Under the pieces are notes generated by a model. The model was not told the origin of the DNA, did no database searches, and saw nothing but the letters and a program-made list of their open reading frames with translations. The translations under genes and the position numbers were made by a program. Shown here in pieces: positions 26,550 to 34,679 of a stretch of 64,000 nucleotides of DNA. This stretch comes from Fen-1364 sp049515135 (lineage in GTDB: Bacteria; Spirochaetota; Spirochaetia; SZUA-6; Fen-1364): NCBI GenBank assembly GCA_049515135.1, contig JBEKUJ010000004.1, positions 1-64,000 of the forward strand, in the 5' to 3' direction. How positions within the stretch are numbered: the stretch's first letter is position 1; each line of letters begins with the position of its first letter.

Positions 26550-26578
26550 GCCGTTGCATAGGCCATCTATGCAACGGC
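26550..26578. promoter_or_regulatory. Perfect 12-bp inverted repeat (operator or leader hairpin)
   Basis: GCCGTTGCATAG (26550-26561) and CTATGCAACGGC (26567-26578) are exact reverse complements around GCCAT. The repeat lies where transcription from the promoter at 26584-26614 should start, and upstream of the barrel gene. No T-run follows on either strand, so it is not an intrinsic terminator for araA. Length and symmetry suit a dimeric repressor site. Confidence 0.65.
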
Positions 26579-26583
26579 AGCCT

Positions 26584-26614
26584 ATACTATCGTGGAGGAA
26601 TGGATCGGTGTCAA
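26584..26614 (-). promoter_or_regulatory. Promoter for the outer-membrane protein gene
   Basis: On the minus strand a perfect TTGACA (26614-26609) precedes GATAGT by 17 bases (26591-26586) or TAGTAT by 19 (26589-26584). It overlaps the extreme 3' end of the araA transcript region and fires into the inverted repeat and the gene starting at 26519. Confidence 0.55.
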
Positions 26615-26623
26615 CCTCTGCCC

Positions 26624-28129
26624 TCAAGCGCCCCGGGCCAGGTGGTAGTAAGCCGCGTTCCACCGCAGTTCTTTCTTGAAGTCCGAAATAGTCGTGTCCT
26701 TCCCGATCAGGACGAACTCCATGCCTGCCATATCGGCAAAGTCCTCCAGATGCCGGGCGGTCACTGAGTGGCTGAAGCCCGTGTGGTGGGCCCCCCCTGC
26801 CAGGATCCAGGCTGCGGCCGCCACTTTCAGGTCCGGCCTCGGGACCCAGAGGGCCCTGGCCACGGGAAGCTTGGGAAGAGGCTGGACCGGGGCAACCACG
26901 TCCACCTCGTTGACGATCATACGGAACCTGTCCCCCATGTCCACGATGGTGGCGTTCACCGCCGGACCGGTCTTTGCCGTGAAAACAAGTCGAGCCGGGT
27001 CTTCTTTACCGCCGATGGACAGCGGATGCATCTCAAGCGACGGCTTCCCGTCTGAGATCGATTCGCACACCTCGAGCATGTGAGCGCCCAGGACCTTCAT
27101 GCCGCTGGGATCGAAATGGTAGGTATAGTCCTCCATGAAGGAAGTCCCGCCGGGCAGTCCCGTTGCCATCACCTTCATGGATCGTACAAGCGCCGCGGTC
27201 TTCCAGTCCCCTTCCCCCCCGAACCCGTATCCGTCCGCCATCAGCCTCTGCACCGCGATGCCGGGCAGCTGCGGAAGGCCGTGCAGGTCCTGGAAGTTCG
27301 TAGTGAAAGCGTGAAAACCCCCGTCTTCCAGGAATCCCCGCATTCCCAGCTCTATGCGCGCGGATTCCCGCAGTTCCTGGCGCTTGCTGCCCCCCTGCTT
27401 CAGGTCCTTCTCAACCGCATAGCGCTGCTCGTACTCGGAAAGGAGCTTGTCGATCTGCGCATCAGAGACCGCCCCCACCCGCTCCACCAGGTCTCCGACG
27501 CCGAAGCCGTCGACCGAATACCCCAGGCGCATCTGCGCCTCCACCTTGTCGCCTTCGGTCACCGCCACATCGCGCATGTTGTCGCCGAAGCGCGCCACCT
27601 TGAGACTCTGCGCGTCGTGCCAGGCTGCCGCTGCTCTCATCCAGACGGCCAGCTCTGCAAGGGTCTCGCTGTCACGCCAGTGTCCGACAACGACCTTGCG
27701 GGAAATGCGCATCCTGCTGACCATGAACCCGAACTCCCGGTCCCCGTGGGCCGACTGGTTTGTGTTCATGAAGTTCATGTCGATGCTTGACCAGGGTATG
27801 TCCCGGTTGAACTGGGTGTGGAGGTGCACGAACGGCTTTTGCAGGGCAGCCAGCCCGGCGATCCACATCTTTGCCGGGGAGAAGGTGTGCATCCAGGTGA
27901 TGATCCCGACGCAGCTCGGAGAGGAGTTCGCCTCCCGGACCAGGCGAAGGATCGAGTCCGAATCCGTGGAGACAGGCTTGAACACGACGGTCAGCGGTAT
28001 GGCCGGTGAGCCCGACAGGGACCGCGCAATCTCCTGGGAATGCTGCGCAACGGTGTCCAGGACTTCCTTGCCGTACAGGACCTGGCTTCCTGTGACAAAC
28101 CATGCTTCGAGCTTCTTGAGATCGATCAT
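26624..28129 (-). CDS. araA: L-arabinose isomerase
   Basis: 501 residues, the family's normal length. It converts L-arabinose to L-ribulose (or acts on a similar aldose), using a metal. It begins LKKLEAWFVTGSQVLYGKE, a hallmark of AraA. The metal/catalytic residues appear in order: Glu in FGGEGDWKTAAL, Glu in SFMEDYTYHF, His in LGAHMLEVCESI and His in ILAGGAHHTGFSH. GGAGGC sits five bases before the ATG and a promoter lies at 28159-28187. No araB (kinase) or araD (epimerase) lies in the window, and the next genes are dehydrogenases and epimerases, so the real substrate may differ from arabinose. Confidence 0.93.
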   Translation of the reverse strand: MIDLKKLEAWFVTGSQVLYGKEVLDTVAQHSQEIARSLSGSPAIPLTVVFKPVSTDSDSILRLVREANSSPSCVGIITWMHTFSPAKMWIAGLAALQKPFVHLHTQFNRDIPWSSIDMNFMNTNQSAHGDREFGFMVSRMRISRKVVVGHWRDSETLAELAVWMRAAAAWHDAQSLKVARFGDNMRDVAVTEGDKVEAQMRLGYSVDGFGVGDLVERVGAVSDAQIDKLLSEYEQRYAVEKDLKQGGSKRQELRESARIELGMRGFLEDGGFHAFTTNFQDLHGLPQLPGIAVQRLMADGYGFGGEGDWKTAALVRSMKVMATGLPGGTSFMEDYTYHFDPSGMKVLGAHMLEVCESISDGKPSLEMHPLSIGGKEDPARLVFTAKTGPAVNATIVDMGDRFRMIVNEVDVVAPVQPLPKLPVARALWVPRPDLKVAAAAWILAGGAHHTGFSHSVTARHLEDFADMAGMEFVLIGKDTTISDFKKELRWNAAYYHLARGA

Positions 28130-28158
28130 CGAACGCCTCCCTCGTGTGAATTGACTTC

Positions 28159-28187
28159 AGTATAGTGGCCGCGGCCTTTCCGCGCAA
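28159..28187 (-). promoter_or_regulatory. Promoter for araA
   Basis: On the minus strand TTGCGC (28187-28182), a 17-base spacer and TATACT (28164-28159) lie about 30 bases upstream of the araA start. The gap between araA and the preceding gene is only 78 bases, so araA may also receive read-through. Confidence 0.45.
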
Positions 28188-28207
28188 TCGAGGCGCCACC
28201 CGTCACC

Positions 28208-29122
28208 TTACTCGGTGAACTCCTTTCGCAGCGCGGCAAAAGACGCCTCAAGCTGCCCGCGGAGAAGCCCGTCCGTGTAGTCCCGTCCGAGCTTCGGGCC
28301 GGGGAGCTCCAGGTACCCGGTGACGTCATCAGTCGGGAAACGCGCGGCATTCCTTTCAAGAAGCGCTTTGAGCCGCCTGAGGTCCACGATGCCGCGCGCC
28401 CTTTCCTCAGGACCGAAGCCGAAAGTGGAGTTGAAGATGGCGTCCGTGTTCTTGAAATGAAACTCCCACATCCAGGGGATCTCGATCTCGAACATCTCCC
28501 AGTTGCCGTGCAGAACGCGCATCTTCTCATCGGCAACACCATGAGAGATGTCTGCGCAGAGATACACCGGCACGGTCTTTTGCGGGTCCGCAGCGTGCTC
28601 GGAGTCGAAAACCGCGGTCATCTCCCGAAGCTGGCCGGGAGTGGACGGATACTCCCAGAGGGAGGACATGGGCTCGATCGTGATGGCTCGAAGGCCTTCT
28701 CGCCGGGCAAGCCGCATCAGGTCCTTCGTGTGCCTGAAGAAGATCTCCCGGCTCCGCTCACCCAGCTCGGGCTGATCGCGCAGGAGGCTCCCTGCGTTGG
28801 AGCCTGCGCTGTCGGCCCCCACAAGCGCCGCGACACGGACCATCCGCTCCCACCCCCATCGGGCGGTTGCCTCCAGGGAGGCGTCCCCGCTGGCATATCC
28901 TCCCAGCTCGCGATGGGATGTAAACACGCTCGCGATCCTGATCCCTTTTTTTTCCGCGCCTTCCCGCAGCTTCCTGAAATAGCCCTCGTCCGCCGTGAAA
29001 GTGGTAAAGGAGCTTCCCATCTGAAGACGGCTGACGTGAAAATCCGCCATGATCCCGAAAAGCCAGTCGAAGCTGTAGCGGCCCTCGATGGGATCGCTCT
29101 TGACGCCGAGGCGGAACGTCAT
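28208..29122 (-). CDS. Sugar phosphate isomerase/epimerase-like TIM barrel
   Basis: 304 residues from the ATG at 29122, which overlaps the stop of the dehydrogenase gene upstream (ATGA). AP-endonuclease-2-like TIM barrel, with sequential metal-ligand candidates: ITIEPMSSLWEYPS (Glu), VYLCADISHG (Asp/His), MWEFHFKNTDAIF (His) and GYLELPGPKLG (Glu). Relatives are sugar or inositol isomerases/epimerases and dehydratases. Translational coupling to the zinc dehydrogenase suggests that the two act one after the other on the same sugar or polyol. Confidence 0.8.
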   Translation of the reverse strand: MTFRLGVKSDPIEGRYSFDWLFGIMADFHVSRLQMGSSFTTFTADEGYFRKLREGAEKKGIRIASVFTSHRELGGYASGDASLEATARWGWERMVRVAALVGADSAGSNAGSLLRDQPELGERSREIFFRHTKDLMRLARREGLRAITIEPMSSLWEYPSTPGQLREMTAVFDSEHAADPQKTVPVYLCADISHGVADEKMRVLHGNWEMFEIEIPWMWEFHFKNTDAIFNSTFGFGPEERARGIVDLRRLKALLERNAARFPTDDVTGYLELPGPKLGRDYTDGLLRGQLEASFAALRKEFTE

Positions 29123-30153
29123 GGAATGAACACCACCTTGTTGAAAGGTTCTGTCCGCGCTGCCAGCCGGCGGAAGACCTCCGCCCCCTCGGCAAGCCTC
29201 GGCATGTGGCTGATGAGGCGCGCAACCTCGATGCCATGGCCAAGGGAGGAGAGGACAGTTGTCCACTCGTTCCTGCCTTCGGGAACCACGCGGGAGTTCC
29301 ACGTTCCCCTGACGGTGAGCTCGCGCCGCAGGATGGATGAGAAGTCCTTCTCCCCGATCTGGAAGCTCCCCCGGATGTTGCCCAGGAACACCACCTCGCC
29401 GAAGCGCGCAGCCGCCATGACTGCCTGAAGGAAGGTCTGGGGCAATCCGACCGCCTCGACCACCCTGTCAATTCCGTAACCCCCGGTCATGGACGCCATC
29501 TGGGCCACGGCATCTCCTTCCCGAGAGTCAACGGGGGTGAAGCCCATGGCAGACGCAAGCGACAGCTTCTGCTGGTCGATATCGACCAGGAACACGCGGG
29601 AACAGCCCCGCAGACGCATCCATTGGGCGGCCATGTTACCTATCGGGCCCCCCCCGAACACGGCTCCCGTGTCGCCTGGCCTGATTGAGAGCTTGCCGAC
29701 GCCATGCAGCGCAACGGCGCAGGGCTCGGTCAGGGCCGCTTCCCGCATCTCCACCTCGTCGGGAACGGTTAGGAGGTTGGCGTCAGGCGTCCACACCATG
29801 TCGGCGAACGCACCGTCCCTCCGCGAGCCCAGGTAGTCATAGTCCATGCACTGCGCGTAGTCGCCTGTCTGGCAGGGTACGCAGCGCCGGCAGGGAATCA
29901 ACGGGAACACGACCACACGGGAGCCGCGCGGAAACCTCCCCTGTTGCGCAGGCTCCTCCACCGTCCCCGAGAACTCGTGGCCCATGATCAACGGGTAGCG
30001 GTAGGAAGCCCCCTCAAAGCCCCGGTGAATGTCGGAATTGCAGATGCCGGAAAACTGGACTTTGACCAGGGCCCAACCGGGCCCGGGCCTGCCTGGGTCA
30101 GGAACTTCCTTGTACTCCAGCGTCTTGTCGCGCACGAGCACGAGTGCTTTCAT
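29119..30153 (-). CDS. Zinc-dependent sugar alcohol-type dehydrogenase (MDR family)
   Basis: 344 residues from ATG 30153 (MKALVLVRDKTLEYKEVPDP). Catalytic zinc ligands: Cys in FSGICNSDIHRG and His-Glu in IMGHEFSGTV. The structural zinc site has four cysteines in IPCRRCVPCQTGDYAQC. NAD-binding GAVFGGGPIGNMAAQWMRL and an Asp at the end of the next strand (VFLVDIDQQK) point to NAD+. The layout is like sorbitol / galactitol-1-phosphate dehydrogenases. It forms an overlapping pair with the isomerase/epimerase gene and is divergent from a second zinc dehydrogenase. Confidence 0.88.
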   Translation of the reverse strand: MKALVLVRDKTLEYKEVPDPGRPGPGWALVKVQFSGICNSDIHRGFEGASYRYPLIMGHEFSGTVEEPAQQGRFPRGSRVVVFPLIPCRRCVPCQTGDYAQCMDYDYLGSRRDGAFADMVWTPDANLLTVPDEVEMREAALTEPCAVALHGVGKLSIRPGDTGAVFGGGPIGNMAAQWMRLRGCSRVFLVDIDQQKLSLASAMGFTPVDSREGDAVAQMASMTGGYGIDRVVEAVGLPQTFLQAVMAAARFGEVVFLGNIRGSFQIGEKDFSSILRRELTVRGTWNSRVVPEGRNEWTTVLSSLGHGIEVARLISHMPRLAEGAEVFRRLAARTEPFNKVVFIP

Positions 30154-30200
30154 CGGCGTCACGTTATACAACAAGTCGGTGACGATCAAGTGTCTTGTGA

Positions 30201-30253
30201 TCGATTCTGAGTCATATTGAACTGAGTTGCTTGAAAGTAGCTCGATTCTGAGT
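30201..30253. promoter_or_regulatory. Direct 12-bp repeats, probable operator
   Basis: TCGATTCTGAGT occurs exactly twice, at 30201-30212 and 30242-30253. The 41-base offset is about four helical turns. A third CTGAGT lies between, at 30222-30227. The second copy covers the spacer and first base of the -10 box of the promoter reading into 30282. A repressor bound here, plausibly the DeoR protein at 32040, would block that promoter. Confidence 0.55.
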
Positions 30254-30258
30254 ACAAT
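30231..30258 (+). promoter_or_regulatory. Promoter of the second zinc-dehydrogenase operon
   Basis: TTGAAA (30231-30236), a 16-base spacer and TACAAT (30253-30258) are followed by an AAGGAG Shine-Dalgarno at 30271-30276. The ATG at 30282 comes five bases later. The divergent gene has no equally clear promoter in the 128-base gap. Confidence 0.6.
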
Positions 30259-30281
30259 AGTTCTCACCGGAAGGAGCTCTG

Positions 30282-31343
30282 ATGAAGGCCGCCGTTCTTG
30301 AGCAGCTGGAAAAAGTTGTCGTCAAGGATGTCCATGAACCCGCCTGCGGAGAAAATGAGGCAATTCTCAAGGTAAACGCCTGCGCGGTCTGCGGCTCCGA
30401 CATCCGCATCTTCCACTACGGCAACGAAAGGGTAAAGCCGCCCACGGTCATAGGCCACGAAATCGCCGGAGAAATCGTTCGGGTGGGCAAGGGTGTTGCT
30501 AATCTCAAGGAAGGGGATCGGATAGCGCTGGGCGCCGATGTTCCCTGCGGGACGTGCTACTGGTGCACGAACGGGATGGGCACCAACTGCCGTATCAACT
30601 ATGCAATCGGCTACCAGTTTCCGGGCGGTTTCCAGCAGCTCATGGTGCTGAACGAGACCACTCTCAAATACGGACCAGTGACGCCAATTCCGCCAGGGCT
30701 CAGCTTTGCAGAGGCGGCCATCGCGGAGCCCCTGGCCTGCGCCGTGAACGGCCTGGAGCTGGCGCAGTTCGGACTGGGAAAGAGCATCTGCATCATCGGC
30801 CTCGGGCCCATCGGGTGCATGATGCTGGAGCTGTCGAAGGTTTTTGGCGCCTCCCGGGTGTTCGCAGCGCAGCGGTCCAGGGCGCGAATGGAAATGGCGC
30901 GCCAGTTCCTGCCGTCTGCCCGCTTCATTGCAACAGAGGAGGAGGACCTGGTGGGTGTCGTGATGCGGGAGACCGATGGGGAGGGCGTGGATCTTGCCAT
31001 CACGACGGCCGGCACCGTCCAGGCCCACGAGGATGCCATCCGCATGGTGCGTCACCGCGGATTCGTGAACCTCTTCGGCGGGCTGAAGAACCAGCCCAGG
31101 CTGGCCCTTGATTCCAACCTCATCCACTACAAGGAATGCTTCGTCATGGGCAGCCACGGCGCGCTCCCCCGACACCACCGCACTGCGGTGGGCCTGATAG
31201 CGGCAGGGTCGGTGCAGGCCGCAAAGTACATTTCCCGGATCTTTCCCCTTGCCCAGACGCCGGAGGCTTTTGCCTTTCATGAATCGCGGGCGGGTTTGAA
31301 GGTCGTGGTTGCGCCGAACGGAGAAGAGGCGGCCTGGTCATGA
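30282..31343 (+). CDS. Zinc-dependent alcohol/polyol dehydrogenase (MDR family)
   Basis: 353 residues with a strong Shine-Dalgarno. Catalytic zinc ligands: Cys in ACAVCGSDIRIFHYG and His-Glu in VIGHEIAGEIV. The structural zinc cysteines are spread in VPCGTCYWCTNGMGTNC. Nucleotide-binding ICIIGLGPIGCMMLELSK is followed by VFAAQRSRARME rather than an acidic residue, so NADP may be used. It shares its fold, but little close identity, with the divergent dehydrogenase. The stop overlaps the start of the epimerase gene. First gene of an operon with the epimerase and the DeoR regulator. Confidence 0.88.
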   Translation: MKAAVLEQLEKVVVKDVHEPACGENEAILKVNACAVCGSDIRIFHYGNERVKPPTVIGHEIAGEIVRVGKGVANLKEGDRIALGADVPCGTCYWCTNGMGTNCRINYAIGYQFPGGFQQLMVLNETTLKYGPVTPIPPGLSFAEAAIAEPLACAVNGLELAQFGLGKSICIIGLGPIGCMMLELSKVFGASRVFAAQRSRARMEMARQFLPSARFIATEEEDLVGVVMRETDGEGVDLAITTAGTVQAHEDAIRMVRHRGFVNLFGGLKNQPRLALDSNLIHYKECFVMGSHGALPRHHRTAVGLIAAGSVQAAKYISRIFPLAQTPEAFAFHESRAGLKVVVAPNGEEAAWS

Positions 31344-32035
31344 AAAGGGTGAAGATTGCCCCCTCCCTGATGTGCGCGGACTTCATCTCCCTGGGCCCGG
31401 AGCTGGACATCATGAAGGAAATGGATGTCGACTATCTTCACATCGACATCATGGACGGCCGGTATGTGCCCAACTTCACACTGGGCCCGGACTTCTGCCG
31501 GAGGCTCGTGTCCTACTCCCCCATTCCCCTGGACATCCACCTCATGATCGAAGACCCCGATGCCCATCTGCGGAAGTTTGCGGCATTCCCTGGGGCCGTC
31601 GTCTCCTTTCATCCCGAGACCTCTCGTCATCCCTTGCGGACAATCGACCTGATCAGGAGCCTGGGGGCCAGGGCCGGCATTGCGGTGGACCCGGCCATGC
31701 CGGCTTCCTGGCTGTCCGAGATGCTCCCCTCCGTGAGCCTTGTCTGCGTCATGACAGTCAACCCGGGGTATGCCGGGCAGACGCTCATCCCCGAAATGCT
31801 CGACAAGGTCCGACGGATCGCGGACATGACGGCGGCCGCCGGCCAACCCGTCGAGATCGAAGTGGACGGGAACGTGAGCTGGGAGAACATCCCGCAATTG
31901 GTGGAGGCGGGCGGCGATGTGCTGGTGACCGGGACCTCCTCTCTTTATGACGGCAAGGCCGGCCTTGCGCAGAACATCGAGCGCCTCCGCTCGCTCATCG
32001 GCCGGCCTGCAACCGACGCCGGAAGGCACGGGTGA
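31340..32035 (+). CDS. Ribulose-phosphate / allulose-6-phosphate 3-epimerase family
   Basis: 231 residues. Start ATGA overlaps the upstream stop. TIM-barrel epimerase with KIAPSLMCADFISLGPEL, the metal-site strand YLHIDIMDGRYVPNFTLGP, LDIHLMIEDPD, MTVNPGYAGQ and IEVDGNVSWEN. These are the Rpe/AlsE motifs with the catalytic Asp pair. LGPDF and the operon with a sugar dehydrogenase favour an AlsE-like role in a special sugar pathway over housekeeping Rpe. That choice is inference. Confidence 0.9.
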   Translation: MKRVKIAPSLMCADFISLGPELDIMKEMDVDYLHIDIMDGRYVPNFTLGPDFCRRLVSYSPIPLDIHLMIEDPDAHLRKFAAFPGAVVSFHPETSRHPLRTIDLIRSLGARAGIAVDPAMPASWLSEMLPSVSLVCVMTVNPGYAGQTLIPEMLDKVRRIADMTAAAGQPVEIEVDGNVSWENIPQLVEAGGDVLVTGTSSLYDGKAGLAQNIERLRSLIGRPATDAGRHG

Positions 32036-32039
32036 TCAG

Positions 32040-32816
32040 GTGCTTTCCGCAGAGCGTCACCAGGTGATCCTTCGCCTCCTGCGCCGCGGCCGGTTCGCCG
32101 CTGTTTCCGAGATCTCGGAGGCAGCTCGATCTTCTGCCGCAACGGTCCGACGGGACCTGGCGCGCCTGGAGGAGGCTGGGCTCATTCGACGGGTGAGGGG
32201 GGGCGCGGAGCTGATCGGTGAGGCAGGGGGCAGGACAACGCAGGGCGCAGACGAGCTAACCCTGGAGTACCGAAAAGGCATTCTCCTCGAAAAGAAGAGG
32301 CTCATCGCAAAAGCGGCGGCTGCGACGTGCGAGGACGGCGAGACAATCATGATTGACGGCGGCTCCACCACTTTCCAGATGGCTGAGTTCCTCATGGACA
32401 GGGAGATCAGGATCATCACGAACTCATTCGCCATCGCCGGCGCCCTGGTGCCCCGCTCGCGATGCACGCTGATACTCAACGGCGGTGTGGTCCGCATGGA
32501 CTCCCAGCTGGTCCTGGATCCCTTTGGCGGGGACATCTTTGCAAACTACAGCGCTTCAAAGCTCTTCATGGGCGCCTACGGGCTCGATGAGACCGGCGCT
32601 ACAAACAACGATGCGCTCCTGATCAAGACCGAGCGGTCGATGATCGACCGTGCTCGCCATCTCATTGTGCTTGCGGACTCCACCAAGTTCGCCAGGCGGG
32701 GGAGCCTGTTCCTCTGCGGGTTTGAGAGAATCCACGCGATCATCACGGACAGCGGTATCTCGGATGATCACCGCGCCATGATCGCCTCCCGCGGAGTGCG
32801 CCTAATCATCGCATGA
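32040..32816 (+). CDS. DeoR-family transcriptional regulator
   Basis: 258 residues from GTG at 32040 (VLSAERHQVILRLL), the normal DeoR beginning; AAGG and GGGTG upstream can serve as ribosome site. The N-terminal winged helix has the recognition segment SAATVRRDLARLEEAG, followed by IRRVRGGA. The C-terminal effector domain (DeoRC) has MIDGGSTTFQMAEFL, IITNSFAIAGAL and LNGGVVRMDSQL. Such repressors usually release DNA on binding a sugar phosphate. As last gene of the dehydrogenase/epimerase operon it probably controls that operon through the repeats at 30201-30253. Its end overlaps the convergent patatin-like gene by 11 bases. Confidence 0.92.
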   Translation: MLSAERHQVILRLLRRGRFAAVSEISEAARSSAATVRRDLARLEEAGLIRRVRGGAELIGEAGGRTTQGADELTLEYRKGILLEKKRLIAKAAAATCEDGETIMIDGGSTTFQMAEFLMDREIRIITNSFAIAGALVPRSRCTLILNGGVVRMDSQLVLDPFGGDIFANYSASKLFMGAYGLDETGATNNDALLIKTERSMIDRARHLIVLADSTKFARRGSLFLCGFERIHAIITDSGISDDHRAMIASRGVRLIIA

Positions 32817-33672
32817 TCGGAGATGAGTCCAGGAACCGCGTGCCCGCCGCTCGTCCCGCGGCGAATGCCCTTCCCAGGGCGCCGTCCTCCGCGAAAAGGT
32901 AGTCGACTCCCATGGTTTTCAGGTCGATCTCGGGCTGGATAAAGGAAATCCGGGCAGCTTTCCATTCAGGGGGCAGGACCTCGCGCTGGTACAGATCACG
33001 ATAGAATGGGCCTGTTTCCGGCGATATTGCAACGACGCGGTCGTATCCAAGCTCGGCCATTTCGATGGCAGGGCACGAGCACGTGTAGGAGGCATCCACG
33101 TAGGGTAATCCGTCGATCCACCCCGCCGCCTTCCACGCGTGCATCATTCGCGTGGTGGCGTAGAGCGCATCGGCAAGGTTCTCCGCGGTCAAGGGCCTGG
33201 TCGGGGGCCGGGGTTGAGTATCGAAAAGGTGGGTCACAAGATTGGCGTCAGCCCAGGTGCCGTCCTTCTTTCTGGCAAGGGCCAGCTGATCCAGACCTGC
33301 TCGCCTGGCCTGCAACCCCTGGCATTTCTCGGCGGCGTCGGCGCTCTTCACGTGGCTGGCAGCAAGGATGAACCGCCTGGCGTCGGGCAAAAAAAGACTC
33401 TCCCGGAGAATCGGGACAAACTGCGCAATGACCCAGGCGATCGAATCACTCACGTCCTTGCGCTCCTTGAAAGCGTCCGCGGTCCTCTGCCAGTACGCAG
33501 GCCCTGCCAGGGCATCCAACCGTCCCGCCGCCGCGAACGCGGCCGGGATTGTCGATGAGGAAGACGCAGCGAACGCATCGACAGCAAGTCCCTGCCGGAT
33601 GAGGGCGTCGATGACGCCGTGCACAAAAACCCCTTTCGCAGACCCCGAGGCGCAAGCGATTGCTGTCTTCAC
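32806..33672 (-). CDS. Patatin-like phospholipase
   Basis: 288 residues from GTG at 33672 (VKTAIACASGSAKGVFVHGV). The glycine-rich oxyanion motif of patatins is recognisable as SGSAKG. The nucleophile elbow GxSxG is diverged to ASSSST (VDAFAASSSSTIPAAF). The dyad Asp appears in LPYVDASYTCSCP, replacing DGG. Family enzymes cleave acyl esters of lipids. Because two motifs are altered, activity or substrate may differ. The start overlaps the stop of the RseC-like gene by four bases, so both are coupled with the Nudix gene upstream. Confidence 0.75.
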   Translation of the reverse strand: MKTAIACASGSAKGVFVHGVIDALIRQGLAVDAFAASSSSTIPAAFAAAGRLDALAGPAYWQRTADAFKERKDVSDSIAWVIAQFVPILRESLFLPDARRFILAASHVKSADAAEKCQGLQARRAGLDQLALARKKDGTWADANLVTHLFDTQPRPPTRPLTAENLADALYATTRMMHAWKAAGWIDGLPYVDASYTCSCPAIEMAELGYDRVVAISPETGPFYRDLYQREVLPPEWKAARISFIQPEIDLKTMGVDYLFAEDGALGRAFAAGRAAGTRFLDSSPIMR

Positions 33673-34076
33673 GGTATCTTCTCCACGATGACGGACGCTG
33701 CTCTCCTGTTCAGGACGGACAGCAGTCCGAAGGACCCCAGGGAAAAAATCACGGCCAATGCGGCGCCTGCGGGCTGCGCCGCGCGGGGGAAGCCCAGCGG
33801 GGAGGCCATCAGAGCCCCGATCCCGTACCCGCCGAAGAGAAATGCAAGGGGCACGAGGAAAAGAAGGATCGCCGCTGCCAGGGGAGGCATCCCCCTGGTC
33901 TCGATCCGAACCCTGTCCCCCGGCGACACTCCGAGCCGATCCACGGCGCGGGCAATCATGTGGTCCCCGGTCTCGGAGAGAGCACAGAGGGTGCAACCCT
34001 GGCATGCCTCTGAGCGTTCGATCCGCACCCGCGCCATGCCGCCGGCGCAGTCTATGACGATGCCTCTTTCTTCCAT
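33669..34076 (-). CDS. RseC/MucC-like (SoxR-reducing) membrane protein
   Basis: 135 residues from ATG at 34076. The N-terminus has MEERGIVIDCAGGMARVRIER followed by a cysteine cluster (EACQGCTLCAL) that could bind an Fe-S cluster. A basic region leads to two TM helices (~70-93 AAAILLFLVPLAFLFGGYGI, ~105-125 AALAVIFSLGSFGLLSVL). Cysteine box plus two helices is the RseC family plan, whose members work with Rnf complexes or sigma-E in other bacteria. No rnf genes are here. Overlaps the patatin-like gene and is 11 bases from the Nudix gene. Confidence 0.85.
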   Translation of the reverse strand: MEERGIVIDCAGGMARVRIERSEACQGCTLCALSETGDHMIARAVDRLGVSPGDRVRIETRGMPPLAAAILLFLVPLAFLFGGYGIGALMASPLGFPRAAQPAGAALAVIFSLGSFGLLSVLNRRAASVIVEKIP

Positions 34077-34087
34077 GCTGACGGTCT

Positions 34088-34618
34088 TCAGCGTGATGTC
34101 TGGTGGACAAGTGAATCCAGCATTGTGTCTCCGTCGAACACGAAGAAGCCGCTGAACCCTCTGCCCTGCAGGAGCAGGGGAAGCCAGAGCGAATCGTCCG
34201 CCCACATGCGCTGATACGGGATCCGGTCCACCGGGGTCCATAGGGGAGCGGCCTCCCTGGTCTCGCACAACTGGCCCTCGAAGCCGGTCGCCGTGAAGAC
34301 GCTCCCATGCAAGGAGTAGCCGTCGATGAACTGGAAGGACAGCTCGCCCGCCGGGCGCACGCCGGTAGGCGTCACGCACAGCTCCTCCTGGACCTCCCGG
34401 ATGGCGCCCTGCATCGGAGTCTCTCCTGGGTCGATGCGGCCGCCCGGTCCGTTTATCTTGCCGGCTCCCAGCCCCGTTTTCTTGTTAATGAGGAGAATGT
34501 GGCTGTTCTGGAGAACGAAAAGCAGCGTTGCGCGTTCGGTCGGGGTCCAGTTCTGCCAGTCGATCTGGCTCACCAGACGCGGTACGGATCCCATCCCTGC
34601 ATCGGACATCGATAGCAA
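34088..34618 (-). CDS. Nudix hydrolase (MutT/MTH1-like)
   Basis: 176 residues; ATG at 34609 is an alternative start. The Nudix box is complete: GGRIDPGETPMQGAIREVQEEL, in which G, E, REVQEE and the spacing agree with GX5EX7REUXEEXGU, ending in L-C instead of U-G. NKKTGLGAGKINGPGG and the later WADDSLWLPLLLQGRGFSGF resemble human MTH1-type 8-oxo-dGTP diphosphatases. The role would be cleaning oxidised nucleotides. First gene of a run with the RseC-like and patatin-like genes. Confidence 0.9.
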   Translation of the reverse strand: MLSMSDAGMGSVPRLVSQIDWQNWTPTERATLLFVLQNSHILLINKKTGLGAGKINGPGGRIDPGETPMQGAIREVQEELCVTPTGVRPAGELSFQFIDGYSLHGSVFTATGFEGQLCETREAAPLWTPVDRIPYQRMWADDSLWLPLLLQGRGFSGFFVFDGDTMLDSLVHQTSR

Positions 34619-34679
34619 AGGTACTATGCCCGGGGTGCATGATCAATGCGGTGAGCCAATCGTGGTAATATGCAGCATC

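Noticed and set aside
26550..26578. Inverted repeat considered as the araA terminator
   Set aside because: No T-run follows on the minus strand, and it lies downstream of a good promoter for the next gene, so a regulatory role fits better.
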